From Parapristionchus giblindavisi (taxonomy: Eukaryota; Nematoda; Chromadorea; Rhabditida; Diplogasteridae): a stretch of DNA of 64,000 nucleotides. The notes below the pieces were generated by a model. It worked only from the letters and a program-made list of their open reading frames with translations. It did not search any database and was not told the origin of the DNA. Shown piece by piece: positions 21,828-33,640 of the stretch. A program made the position numbers and the translations under genes. Numbering within the stretch: position 1 is the stretch's first letter; each line of letters opens with the position of its first letter. The stretch spans positions 124,001 through 188,000 of the forward strand of contig CALSFV010000092.1 in the NCBI GenBank assembly GCA_943737045.1. The letters are read 5' to 3'.

Positions 21828-22427
21828 GTGAGTACGATGTAATTGATTTTTTTTATTTGTAGACTAACCCAAACATATGGAACTATTTCTTTGATAATAG
21901 AGCCTTTTTAACCTTTTTAACTGCATTTAAAACAATGTGGCAATAAAAGAGCTCAAAAACTATTACACTTTGTTGAATCTGTTGTCACCTATTTGTCGCA
22001 AATGTTTAGCTTTTTTTTTCGTTTTGACGGTAGAGTGGATTGGGTTATGGCATGGGAGGGTTACTGTAGATGTTCGCTGGGTTACGGGTAGATGAGGAAT
22101 GGTCACGGATATTATTTGGTCTATGGGAGATTAAGGTTGTTCATTCATTTCTTATTGTTAGTCATTTATGAATTTCAAGGAAAGTCGATTTGCCAACTTA
22201 CTTTCTGTTCAAAAGTAGCGAAAGGAAAGTTGAAAAAACAGAGAGAAACTCCTCGTTTTACTCGCCTTTTCTTTCGCCTTTACAACACTGTGCTTTCCAC
22301 AACGTGAATTCGCGTTGCTCATTTTTATGAATCAACCGTTTCTTTCGTTCACTGGTTAGATTTAAACTGAGCGTTTTTTATAATAATAGTAATAATAAAT
22401 TAAATAATATTGTACTTTAAGCACTCG

Positions 22428-22535
22428 CATTCTCTCCTATCTCGTGTCCTTCCCCGCGAAGATGTGGACTTCTCGATTGATTGATCTGATCTCCAATGCA
22501 CCTCTGCACTGCATCTTTGATCTCGAGGATGAAGT
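22428..22535 (+). pseudogene. Exon N-like copy
   Basis: A shortened copy of the block described at 19015, with a deletion after the TCCTTCCCC stretch. Confidence 0.4.
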
Positions 22536-22938
22536 TAGTCAAGCATATTATTGATTGATTAGTTTTGATAATAAAGTCAGTTCGCGATGGGTACAGTAGT
22601 CAATGGTTACCGTATTCTTCTCGATTCGTGCTCGCGTTATAGGCCGTTATTATATACCTTTAAAATTCAAGCCCTGCTTTGTATTATTCATGACTGCGCG
22701 TTGTCTATAGGGGGTATTTCTCTGCTTTTTGACCCAGGAAATTTTGAACTCTCCTCTCCTCTAACATTCTTCATTCATTGTGATGCCATTCACGGCCAAA
22801 ATGAGTGCACATTTGAATTACCAAACAGACTGATCGAAAAGAACAGGGTAGTTCCGAATATAGTACCTGGTGATTCGGTGTGGCACGAGCGCATAATACA
22901 CCTATGTCACCAGTTGTTTTTCGATCCCACCTTGACTC

Positions 22939-23099
22939 CATAAGTCGAAAAGTATGTTATAAAGTACCAAGCCTGACCGAATTTTGAGCCAAAATTTCAC
23001 AAAAATCGAAAATCCTGACCTGATTTTCAGACAAATTTGCCAAAAATCGAAAAACCTGACCGGATTTTGAAAACCGATAACCTTGCTTTTCGACCTATG
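22939..23099. mobile_element. MITE with internal minisatellite (3 units)
   Basis: Ends CATAAGTCGAA and TTCGACCTATG. The 38-bp internal units are diverged. Confidence 0.75.
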
Positions 23100-23344
23100 C
23101 CTACACTAAGCCATCTCCTACCATAGTACGGTAACTACCGTATCCCTAGCAATCATACCCATTCGTACCGGGAATGTATGGTGGCTGGATATACTCACGC
23201 GATCGTTTTCGCTTCCTAAAACGCTCCGAGGTGGCGCCTGAAGCCACCGTTCTGACCAGGTGATTGCCTGTTTCGCGCGCTTATGTTAGACGAGCTTTGA
23301 GCTTTACTGACAGTTAACTTAACAGCTCAAGCCGATTAGTGGCA

Positions 23345-24560
23345 CTTAAGAGAGTCTATTTGGCTCAAGTGATATTCTCTTGGCACTTGGCCAAAAAGTG
23401 ATATGAACCGATCGGGCCCAAACCGTACACAGTTGTAGTATGGGCTGACATGAGCTCACAGACGGAGTTTGGGTTCGTCATATCTGCACCCTCGCTAAAT
23501 ATCGTAAGTTCGAAGAAGTGTCATCAAAATTTCAAAATTTACGGATTCGTTCGATATGTGTATATGACGAAGGGCAATAGTACGCAGGTAAATTCCACCA
23601 AGTATCATCCCGATCCAAAACCGTGAGACCTAGAAAAAATTTAAAAAGACATAAAAAATATTTTTTCAATTTTATTTTATTTTTCCTACAATTACCTATC
23701 GGTGAGGTTCATTTTTTATTCCTTCAATTTGACGAGTATTCATTAGTGTAACTATTGTATGAAAATGAATTAAAACAAATTGGGAAAAAGTTGCCTTATT
23801 CCCGAAAAACCACGATTAATTTGCCTTTTTATCGCCAACTGAGCGAATAAGCATTTACCGGTTACGGTTATGCAAATTCAAAACTTCAAAATTGATATTT
23901 TTTCCGAAAAATAGTGTGATATTACTATTCAAATATTCAGATAACTAACAAATGATAAAAGAAAACAATAATATAATACCGAAATCGAATGAAAACAAAC
24001 AGTTATTGCAGAATTTTGAATTTCCGCATTTGCATTACCGTATCCGGCACACGCTTAATCGGCTCAGTTTGCAATAAAAAGGCGAATTAATCGTGGTTTT
24101 TCGGGAATAGGGCAACTTTTTCCCAATTTGTTTTAATTCATTTTCATACAGTAGTTACACTAATGAATACTCGTCAAATTGAAGGAATAAAAAATGACCC
24201 TCACCGATAGGCAATTGTAGGAAAAATAAAATAAAATTGAAAAATATTTTTTATGTCTTTTTAAATTTTTTTCTGGGTCTCACGGTTTTGGATCGGGATG
24301 ATACTTGGTGGAATTTACCTGCTTACTATTGCCCTTCGTCATATACACATATCGAACGAATCCGTAAACTTTGAAATTTTGATGACACTTCATCGAACTT
24401 ACGATATTTAGCGAGGGTGCAGATATGACGAACCCAAACTCCGTCTGTGAGCTCATGTCAGCCCATACTACAACTGTGCACGATTTGGGCCCGATCGGTT
24501 CGTATCACTTTTTGGCCAAGTGCCAAGCCATAAGCATTCACTGAGTCAGATAGTCTCTCT
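23345..24560. mobile_element. Large foldback (inverted-repeat) element
   Basis: Two arms of about 550 bp are near-perfect reverse complements around a short core at about 23880-23990. Matching marks are CCGATCGGGCCC near 23410 and GGGCCCGATCGG near 24490, and ACTTGGCCAAAAAGTGAT with its complement. No reading frame of note is present. Outer ends and target duplication are unclear, because the arms fade near TTAAGAGAG. Confidence 0.85.
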
Positions 24561-24743
24561 TAAGTTAGCAAGTTGACTCGCAATAGCTAAATCAATTAAT
24601 CAGTAATAATAATTTTTCGACCCCATATTATATTACAAGGTCTATATTGATTGTTTGCTACGTTCGATGTGATTCGGTAGCTATTGATTGATTGTGTTAG
24701 TTATTGATTGATTACTGTAACTGTTTTGTTTATGAGACCGGAT

Positions 24744-24903
24744 CATACATGGGCACCACTGCCGTTAGCGGCAATACACCCCCGATTTTTGGCACCCGAC
24801 CCCCCAATTTTCCAAAAAGTCACTCAAAATGACGTATAAATGCTCCATTTTTGCTTCCGGCTCCCTGATTTTCATTTCCAGCGGCAATGCCGGCCCATGT
24901 ATG
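24744..24903. mobile_element. hAT-like MITE, CATACGTGGGC family
   Basis: 160 bp, ends CATACATGGG and CCCATGTATG. Perfect 8-bp duplication GACCGGAT at 24736-24743 and 24904-24911. Contains the GCCGTTAGCGGCA palindrome. Confidence 0.9.
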
Positions 24904-25156
24904 GACCGGATAGTATAATAAAATGTGGATAATCTTGATTGATGAATAATTGCTCTCCAATTACAGTACTGTATCATCGACGACTCTTCCTCTCATGATA
25001 CGCGATACGCCATCTTTGCTCCGGGTTATCTACGATTGCCACACACACACCGTTCGATGTACCTGAGACCTACAATGAAGTAATACGGTAAGGAGCGATT
25101 ATTTGTTATAAAGAGCAGTTGCAACGCTAGTAAACAGACACTACCGCCCATATTTA

Positions 25157-25296
25157 ATATGCCATGTATGAAACCCGCATATCACTGGTTTATTGTTAGA
25201 TCAACAGTGCTGGCTTTTGGTTGTTTTTTTGTGGAAAATCGAAGGAAAAGCCACGACACATAAACCAGTGATATGGGGGTTTCACGCTTGGCATAT
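25157..25296. mobile_element. 140-bp MITE with 36-bp inverted ends
   Basis: ATATGCCATGTATGAAACCC pairs with the end GGGTTTCACGCTTGGCATAT, and CACTGGTTTA pairs with TAAACCAGTG. A single end of the family lies at about 26733-26773. Confidence 0.75.
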
Positions 25297-26336
25297 ATTC
25301 CTATAACAATATAACTCATTATATACAAATCTTGTTAGTACAGTTACTAGATCATCTCCGAAATAAATTCCTTTTAGTATGGGCCGTTATGTTTAGTTAC
25401 TAGCGGTGGAACTCTTCCTTCGGTTCATAATTACAATAATCAATTTAACTTAAAATTTATCATTATTGTTATTATATTAGATGAATCTATGGAGCCAGAG
25501 CCACTGGCAAAAATTTTAAAATTTTACTAGCAAAAATATGTTCACCCACCCAATTTATCGTGGATCGTTTATTCTCATGTTTTTCCAAAACCATTTTTCT
25601 CAAACCATTTTTATTTAATTAGTCTACTTTTTGAATGTCTTACGTAAACAAACATTTGAAAAAATTCCAGTAAAAGCTTTGAAAAATATCAGAATATGTA
25701 GTCTTAGCATAATCTTTTTAGCGGAAACTTTTTGATAAATGTACCATCTATATATCTTGAAAATTCATTTCCAATTTAATTTTAAACTTGAGAATAGTGC
25801 CTGGTGATTCGGCGTATCATGGTGGTATAATAATAGGGGTTGCTGTTTTGGGTGTGGTAGAAGTGGGTCGCGTTAAAAAATTTAATACAAAATGTTCAGC
25901 ATTTGAACAATGTCACAATAGCTAAATGTAAGCTCGAAAATTTGTACACTTTTCTGTCACAAATTTGTCGCAAATTTTTAACTTTAGACGGTGTAGTGGA
26001 TTGGGTTATGGTATATGATGGATACTGTAGATATTCGCGAGGCCAGAAACCGACCACGTGCCGATTTCTTTTTTCATTTATGCAAACATTGATTTCATGG
26101 AAAATCCATTTTCACTTTAGTTTTGATCTTTTCAACTACTTGGTATTAGTGCCTGGTGATTCGGCGTTGCATGGTGGTATAATAGTGGGGTAGCATTGTT
26201 TGATTTCAATTAATTATTACATAGCTAATTTCATATTCTTATTGTATTTGGCACATCTGATTTAGTGCTATTATTGTGTTGAATTCGAGAACAGTCTATG
26301 GTATATTATTGATTGGGTTTTTGAGGTTATTGAGGC

Positions 26337-26463
26337 TGGCACATCCTCTCCTATCCCGCGTCCTTCCCCAACGTGAAGATGTGGACGGGTCTACTTCTGG
26401 ATTGATTGATCTGACCTTCAATGCACCTCTGCACTCTCTCTGCTCGCTGATCTCGAGGATGAA
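26337..26463 (+). pseudogene. Exon N-like copy
   Basis: Reads ILSYPASFPNVKMWTGLLLD, then a stop. The second frame reads LIDLTFNAPLHSLCSLISR. The donor is TTAGTA instead of GTAGTC. Confidence 0.4.
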
Positions 26464-27186
26464 GTTAGTAAAACATATTATTGATTGATTAGAAAAAAAA
26501 TACTTACGTAATACCGCTATTTTTGAAAATCTGTTCAATCAAATGTGTAGACTAAACACAATTTCACGGGTATTGTGACACCGATGGGAATTTTTTAGGG
26601 TACCGCTCTCACAAATGGGCGTTTCTATCTTATTCAGTCTCTTTTTATCTTGTTTGAACCTAGTCGTGATTGTTGAATTGACCCTGTGAGATGTGCGTTT
26701 CACACTTGGTATCTGATTTTGAGCCTGCTGTGCTAAACCAGTGATATGCGGGTTTCACGCCTGGCATATGGGCGGATATGTCTAGTTATTTGCGATGGAA
26801 AAAGCTTCTATGAGCTTTAATGAGCAATTACAATAATAAATTTAATTTTAAAATCTTATTGGCGGTACTATTCTAGTTTTGATAGCGATGATCGCTTGAC
26901 GTGAATAAATATATTATTATTATTATTGGCCACTCCGTTGTCTTCACCCTTCTCGCCGCTCTTCCTACCGCGTGAATTCATGTCGCACTTTTGCTATGAG
27001 ACTGTCGTTCACCTGCTGCATTAATAACTGGCAAATCTTATCTTCTCTTAAAAAAATCCTATCTAATCTTGATTGATCTTATTTAGTTATTGTTGACTGA
27101 AATGCATTATTATCGATTGATTCGCTTTTTTGCTGCAATGCATCAATAACTTTGCTACTCCACGCAGGAAAACGAGCTGACCACGG

Positions 27187-27511
27187 CACGGCGGCTCAAT
27201 GATAGTAACTAAGGAGCTCCCGCACTCGCAAACAGAGTATCGCAAACTGAGGGATCCTCCCAGCGCGAAAGTTAGATACGATAAGAATGAGCGCTGCTCG
27301 CCATGCGAGCGCTTCAGACTATAGCTATCATCGAGTTTTACGAGCTGCAACACATGCTGAGATGGCTTAGTGGCTAATGCTTTTGTGTGGCGATCCGAAC
27401 CTCGTGGGTTCGAATCCCGCCCGGTGGAAATCAACTTTGCTGATTTTTCATAGTGCGGGAGGCTTCAAGCCAAAGTTAAATGTAGGGGTTTCCCTCCAAT
27501 GAACCGCCGTG
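27187..27511 (+). mobile_element. TIR element carrying a tRNA-like promoter, copy 1
   Basis: 325 bp from CACGGCGGCTCAATGA to the complementary end CCAATGAACCGCCGTG. Between them lies a tRNA-like segment (27356-27427). The flanks give no clear target duplication in this copy. The second copy (33641-33973) shares both ends and the interior. Confidence 0.8.
27356..27427 (+). other. tRNA-like sequence with perfect A and B boxes
   Basis: Box A TGGCTTAGTGG (27363-27373) and box B GGTTCGAATCC (27407-27417) match the Pol III consensus exactly. The T arm folds (GTGGG, TTCGAAT, CCCGC). The acceptor ends GCTGAGA and CCGGTGG do not pair, so this is tRNA-derived rather than a working tRNA. Confidence 0.75.
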
Positions 27512-27528
27512 CACGGGCTATCTATCGT

Positions 27529-27700
27529 CATACATGCGAGGATTGACCCACTATATAAGGCGTATTTTAGGCCACTTCAATCGAAAGGAAGCTAAAAATG
27601 ACCATTTTTATGCGAAAAATAATTTTGTGAATCAACCCACTCTATTTCAAGAATTGGCCCACTTTATAAAAATAAACGGCGAGGGTAACGAAAATGTATA
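27529..27700. mobile_element. Mutator-like MITE
   Basis: The reverse-orientation copy of the 103-3176 outer MITE. Perfect 9-bp duplication ATCTATCGT at 27520-27528 and 27701-27709. Confidence 0.9.
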
Positions 27701-28132
27701 ATCTATCGTACATCTCGGTATGGGTGGTCCTCCACTGCTGAGTTACTCTGGTTGCCGAATGTCTCTTCTGTGAGTGCTGTCATGGTTTGAAAGAGAGGGT
27801 AGAGTGAAAAAGAAAGAGTACGCAAAAGTATGAGAGCCTAGACTTAATAATGTAATTTATCTACGCCCGAGGGTGTAACCAAATCTAAGATCACGTTTTC
27901 AAAATTATTCAATTGATAATATTAAAAATAATGTGTTTTCGATTAAAACTCTTTTGAAGGATGTCCGTCGCCAAGGCGAATCGGTGAGATATAGGGGGGG
28001 GGGGGGTAGGAATTGAGATAGGAGATAGGTGAGATATTGGGAAAAGGGAATCAATTGACTGATATTTGTGATTTTATGGACCGATTTATAATATTTACTT
28101 TAAGTTGATCATTATAAAATCAATATTTGCAG

Positions 28133-28252
28133 TCGGTCATAGCCTGGGCAACGATGTGCACTAGGTTCTGCTGGTGTATCGATCACTCCATGATGGAGTC
28201 TCCATCCTGATCTCTTTGACTACCTACTGAAATACTGTCTGCTCTACCTATT
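28133..28252 (+). pseudogene. Exon C-like copy with a stop
   Basis: Acceptor TTTGCAG and CTATT/GTGAGT donor kept; GTGCAC TAG ends the frame early. Confidence 0.5.
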
Positions 28253-28953
28253 GTGAGTACGATGTACCTTTTTTTGATTTGTAAACTAACAGAAAAATAA
28301 AGGGAAATATTTCTTTGATAATATTTTTTTCGACTTTTTAAAAAAAAATGTATATGTATATGTATGTATATGTATGTATGTATGTTTGAAACAATTTGGC
28401 AATAGTAGATCCCAAAAACTAGTACACTTTCTTGAATCTGTTGTCACAAATTTATGTTTTTTTCTCGATTTGACGGTATAGTGGTTTTGTGTGGTTATGG
28501 TAGGGGGGGGGGTTATTAGGTTATGGTAGATACTTGGTGGGTTACGGTAGAGGAGGGGTACGGTAGGTGATGGCTGTATTAGGGATGAGGAATGGTCACT
28601 GGTATTGGTTGGTCTATGGGAGATTAAGGTTGTTCATTGATTTCTTTATGCATATCATGGAAAGCCGATTTGACATCTTATTGTTAGTTTATGTTCAAAA
28701 TACGCGAAAAGAAACGACAAAAACAGAGGAAACTCCTAGTTTTACTCACTCTTTTGCCTGTTTTATTTTTCTTTTCGTAACACATTAAAATAACATTTCT
28801 TTCTGAGACTACCGGTGATCTTTAGAGTCTATACAGCTTGTAATTCCATTTCCCCTTTAGTTTTGAACTTGAGAATCGTACCTGGTGATTCGGTGTATCA
28901 TGGTTCTGTAATAGTGCCTAATGAGGTACCATCCTTTGTTTCTACGATTGTTC

Positions 28954-29470
28954 CAGGGCTGTGCGAAAAAAAAATTTCGAAAAAAATTCGAAAAACGAAA
29001 TTTTTCGGAAATAAAAGTCGAAAAAATCGAAAAATTTCGAAAAAAAAACGAAAAATGTTGTACAAAAATTTCTAAATACTTTTTCTTTTGATTTCTCGCG
29101 ACTTCGTTGGAGTACACCAATCCCCGTTACTATATCAAGCGAAAGAGTACTATCTAAAGTGTCTTTTGAGATAGTTTGGAATACTCTACGGTAGTTGAGT
29201 TAGACAACCTATCCCTAAGAGAATTTTCCAGACAAAATATGACAATTACAGTGTCAGAAAATGATAAAATTATTAAAAACTTGCCTGGAATACAACTAAA
29301 GAACTTTAAAATAGCATCGAATCGATAAAATAATCAATTTTGAGTGTTATTTTCTGTTCTCTTTTTTTTCGATTTTTCGAGAAAAAAGTCGAAAAAATTT
29401 TCGTCGAAAAAATTGTTTGAAAAAAGTCGAAAAATCGAAAAAATCGGAAAACGAAAAATGCACAGCCCTG
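28954..29470. mobile_element. hAT-like non-autonomous element
   Basis: Ends CAGGGCTGTGC and GCACAGCCCTG. Perfect 8-bp duplication GATTGTTC at 28946-28953 and 29471-29478. Inside are A-rich runs with repeated TCGAAAAA. No transposase. Confidence 0.92.
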
Positions 29471-29536
29471 GATTGTTCTGTTCTTTATTATCGGATATGC
29501 CAATCTTCTCTTTATCTCACTAATAAGCAATGCCTT

Positions 29537-29932
29537 TTTACTCGTATTGTCTTCTATCGTTGCTTCCACGTCTCTCCTGAATCTCTTCCTTCTTATCCTG
29601 ATAGATTGAAAGCACTCTCAATGAAGCCTCTAAGTGAGCAAAGGGTGGTAAGTGATCTTCTCCTCGCGAGAAAGATACTTTATGGAGAGTCGATCATTCC
29701 GATCGAAACATTCTTTAGATTTCAGCCGACCCGACCCCGTAGCTTCTCTTATGGCCTCTCATTAGAGTTCACTAGAAATAGTATTAGATATAACTCTTTC
29801 CCCCTGACAAGAGTTATTAGAGTTATTAGATGGCTGAATAGATTACCCCCTAGTATATTATCAGCCGAGTCACATTCGCAGTTCAAATCGTTATTAATGA
29901 ATAGTGAATACCCTACTCTTTTTGCATCCTAG
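29537..29932 (+). pseudogene. CR1/jockey-like LINE, C-terminus of the reverse transcriptase protein
   Basis: About 130 codons, open to a TAG at 29930. It has the conserved tail of many non-LTR elements: YPDRLKALSMKPLSEQR, VVSDLLLARKILYG, then R.NSF-like RYNSFPLTRVIRVI, RWLNRLPPSIL and FKSLL. The RT domain itself is absent, so this is a 5'-truncated copy. Clade is from the pattern of the tail only. Confidence 0.75.
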
Positions 29933-30374
29933 TTATTCATCTTTTCTCTTTTTGACCCAATACCTCCTACCATTCCCCAATTGCATCTCTCATTGTAAGA
30001 CCATCTTATAAATTCAATCGTGTCACACAATAACATCGGCCTCCTCCACCGATTATTCTATGCACTACTCACTATTGGTGCTACTATCTCTAATCCTTAC
30101 AAGTCCTGCTCGGTTCCAGCACTTCATCTATGTATCGGACCAGTGACACGTGCGAGGGATGCTCCCATCAATGAGAGATACCCCCCCCCCTTTCTGCCCC
30201 ATTCTATCATTCTTTCCTTCTTCTTTCCCATATAGTCAATCCCTGCCCAAATTTACCCTCTTTCAATATAAATTTATGTCGAGAGTGTTATGTGATCTAT
30301 TCTCTTTGATTTACAAACCTGTATTGTTTCATGCTGAGCATGTCGATAAATATATATATATATATATATATATA
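29933..30374 (+). mobile_element. 3' untranslated part and tail of the same LINE
   Basis: Ends in ATGCTGAGCATGTCGATAAA followed by a TA run (30349-30374). Flanking repeat sequence resumes at 30375. Matching 3' ends in the opposite direction lie at 7293, 37793 and 52392. Confidence 0.75.
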
Positions 30375-30472
30375 ACTGCTAGGAATTATCACACATATAT
30401 AGTATACATCATTGATTTTGTAATATTTAGTAAATAATTTTAAGTAGATCATTGTAAAATTAATATTTGCAG

Positions 30473-30579
30473 ACGTTCATCGTCTGGGCAATGATGTGCA
30501 CGTGGTGTTGCTGGTGAATCGATCCCTTCATCCTGATATCTTTGACTATATACTGATCTGCTGATCTACTGTATCTATT
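30473..30579 (+). pseudogene. Exon C-like copy with a stop
   Basis: Reads VHRLGNDVHVVLLV, NRSLHPDIFDYILI, then TGA. Splice signals TTTGCAG and CTATT/GTGAGT are present. Confidence 0.5.
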
Positions 30580-31056
30580 GTGAGTACGATGTACCTAATT
30601 TTTTTGATTTGTAGACAAATAAAAAGAAGGAAAATATTTCTTTGATTAGTTAGAAACCGGATGAATTTTTTAATGTATAAGATTCGAATCAATGTGATAA
30701 TATCAGAGCTCAAAAAACTGTTACACTGTTGAATGTTTTGTCACTAATGTTTCAATTTTTTTCGTTTTGACGATATAGCGGATTGGGTTATCGTAAAGGA
30801 ATACGGTAGATATTCGCTGGGCTACGGTGTAGGAAGGGGTAGATGTTGGCTGGATTACGGGTGGATGATTTATTGGTCAAGAAAACACTGTGCTTTCCAC
30901 CCTGTGAATTCGTATTGCACATTCGTTATGAATCAACTGTTTCTTTGGTTCACTGATTCATTGCAATACTGTGAACTTCCGCAACAACCTCAATAATTTA
31001 GATGATTTTAATAATAATAATAATAATAATAATTTTTTAATAATATTGTACTTTAA

Positions 31057-31187
31057 GCACTCGCATCCTCTCCTATCTCGTGTCCTTCCCCAATGTGAAG
31101 ATGTGGACGGGTCTACTACTGGATTGATGGAACTGCTCTTCAGTGCATCTTCACACTCTCTCTCTGCTCGCTGATCTCGAGGATGAA
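31057..31187 (+). pseudogene. Exon N-like copy
   Basis: Reads ILSYLVSFPNVKMWTGLLLD then TGA; donor GAAG/GTAGTC. It is preceded by an (AAT)n tract at 31010-31032. Confidence 0.45.
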
Positions 31188-31370
31188 GGTAGTCAAGCAT
31201 ATTATTGATTGATTAGTCAGTCAGTTCGCGATAGGTACAGTAACCAATGGCTGCCGTATTCTTCTCGATTCGTGCTAGCGTTATAATAGAGTGATGACGG
31301 TTCCGTCGTTGGTTCTTCGATATACCTATGCGCAATATATATCTTCCTTAATATTAGTATATTTGATGTC

Positions 31371-31453
31371 TCACCGATTTGCATGGTAATATTCTAGTAA
31401 GTAGCGCGCGAAAACCTTGCTATTTACTACAATATTACCCTGCAAATCCGGAG
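31371..31453. repeat. Short inverted-repeat element
   Basis: CACCGATTTGCATGGTAATA pairs imperfectly with the end TATTACCCTGCAAATCCGG; AGTAAGTAGCGCGC lies inside. L3 has it at 60300-60388. It resembles a shorter relative of 56639-56820. Confidence 0.6.
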
Positions 31454-31508
31454 TGGCAGAAAGCAAAATATTGATTTTTTTTTCGCCCCGTTTGTAATCA
31501 CAGGCGAT

Positions 31509-31712
31509 CATAGGTCGAATAGCTAGGTTATCGGTTTTCAAAATGCGGTCAGGTTTTTCGATTTTTGGCAAATTTGGCTCAAAATGCGGTCAGGTTTTTC
31601 GATTTTTGTGAAAATTTGGCTCAAAATGCGGTCAGGTTTTACGATTTTTTGGGAAATTTTGGCTCAAAATGCGGTCAGGCTTGGTGCTTTGTAACATACT
31701 TTTCGATCTATG
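31509..31712. mobile_element. MITE with internal minisatellite (4 units)
   Basis: Perfect 8-bp duplication CAGGCGAT at 31501-31508 and 31713-31720. L3 shows the empty site at about 60436. Four CAAAATGCGGTCAGG units lie inside. Confidence 0.92.
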
Positions 31713-32000
31713 CAGGCGATCCGTATCATTTATATACCTTTAAAATTCAAGCCGATGATTGCTCGTTTCAGCTTTTCTAGATCGTACATGTTTCTTCAAC
31801 TAGCATTTTCAGAGCTATAAACTGTGTGTATTTGAATCACAAAATAGCCGAGTCCAAAAAATAACAAAGAAATTCCGAATATAGTACCTGGTGATTCGGC
31901 GTAGCATGGTTGTATAATAGGCCGATGTCACCGCTTGTTTTTCGATCCCATTGAAATAAATTTAACACGGTTTAAATCGTCTTACTCCCGCAAAGAATTT

Positions 32001-32196
32001 CATACATTTTCAGTACCCTCGCCGTTTATTTTATATAGTGGGTCAGTTCTCGAAATAGGGTGGGTTTATTCACTAAATTCGTTATTTTCACTTAAAAATC
32101 GACATTTTTTAGCTTCCTTTCGCATCAAGTGGCCTAAAATGGGCCTTATATAGTGGGTCAATCATCGCATTGCGAGGGTATGGCAATGTATGTATG
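32001..32196. mobile_element. Mutator-like MITE, intact copy
   Basis: 9-bp duplication AAAGAATTT at 31992-32000 and 32197-32205. This is the uninterrupted form of the element at 103-3176. Confidence 0.9.
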
Positions 32197-32499
32197 AAAG
32201 AATTTGGATGAGTCTATAGAGTTTCAATTTTCATTGTCACTGCCCTGCGATTTATCACTGGCCTAGCAGTGATCACCCCCGCATAACTTTGTGAGCCTTG
32301 ATTAACCGAAAACGATGAAATCCAGTAAAAGCTTTGAAAATTTTATAATTCGCGCTACAATATTTCGAAAATATTTGCGACTGTTGGTTAGATTACGGTA
32401 TTTGACTGAAAGTTGTTCACTCTTTAAATTCCAAAAATGGTCATGCATTTCATGCTTTCAATTCTTTAAATAACATTACTCGATAATAATATTATATTG

Positions 32500-32539
<40 letters not shown>

Positions 32540-32560
32540 TCAATCCGATGATGATTGCAG

Positions 32561-32722
32561 TCACTTATCCACATACATCGTTGCATCCTTCATCAAGAAG
32601 ATGTCTCTCTGTCTGTTGTACGCGCTCTTTGACGTACAAGAAAGAGTCCCTCATGGGCCTGATCAGGAATGGAATCGAGAGCCATCCTACCGTAATCTTC
32701 CTCATCCAGAGAGAGCCTCCCG
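32561..32722 (+). pseudogene. NOC4-like exon A, frameshifted copy
   Basis: Has the same 4-base insertion as L1, so the insertion predates the duplication. Acceptor ATTGCAG is kept. Preceded by (AAT)n. Confidence 0.75.
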
Positions 32723-33640
32723 GTGAGAAATCAAGATAATTAATTGATTAAATTTTATTCGAACAGGTGAATTGTGTGGGACCTTTGAGTATTCTGTTGC
32801 ATCCAGGGCATAAAAGGGAACTTGGCGGACACAAAAATGTTCTAAAATCCGGCGGGACGTCCATTTTAGTTTTTACCTTACTTGTGACTAGTACCTGGTG
32901 ATTCGATGTAGCATGGTGATGTAATAATGGGTGGCAGGGTTTGCCTCCTTGGTTTCCAGTATTTACCGAATAACAACCCTTTTTTTTCAAAATGTGCAGT
33001 ATTTGAAACAATGTGGCTCAAAAAACTATGGCATTTTGTTGAATCTTTTGTCACAAATGTCTCAATTTTTCGTTTTGACGGTATAGTGGGAAGATATTGT
33101 AGATATTCGCTGGGTTACGGTAGAGGACGGTACGATAGGTATGTACTGGATTACGGTAGTAGGCGTTGGCTTGATTGCGGGTAGATGAGGAATGTTCACG
33201 AGAATTGATTGGTTTCAACCAAGTGAATCGCTGTCAAATATTTGCTAAATATGGTCATTTTAATAACTAGAGCTAGATTTTTTTAACAATACCGCTCATT
33301 TTCAGAATTATATAAGAAAATTCTGTGAGGACGCCGAAAATGTATGGTTTGAGAGTGAAGAGAACATTGTACTCGCCATGTGAATTCGTGTTGTCCATTC
33401 GTTATGAATCAACTGTTTCTTTTATTCACTGATTCATATCCATAGTGAGAACGTAGTCTACGGTAGATAAATATTATTGATTGAAGTTTTGAGGTTATTA
33501 AGATATTGATTGATTTTGTGCAAAATATATATCACAGGTCGAAAAGTATGTTGCAAAGTACCAAGCCTAACTGCATTTTGAGGATAGTTAATCGATTAAA
33601 TCGAGATTTTATTGATCTTTGCGATATAGTCCATATATTG

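Noticed and set aside
23880..23990. Replication origin at the centre of the large palindrome
   Set aside because: Foldback arms and short core are typical of a transposon; no origin features seen.
27356..27427. Functional tRNA gene
   Set aside because: A and B boxes are perfect but the acceptor stem does not pair, and the segment sits inside a transposon.
29417..29536. N-terminal extension of the LINE fragment
   Set aside because: This part is the end of the hAT-like element and host repeat; the LINE begins at about 29537.
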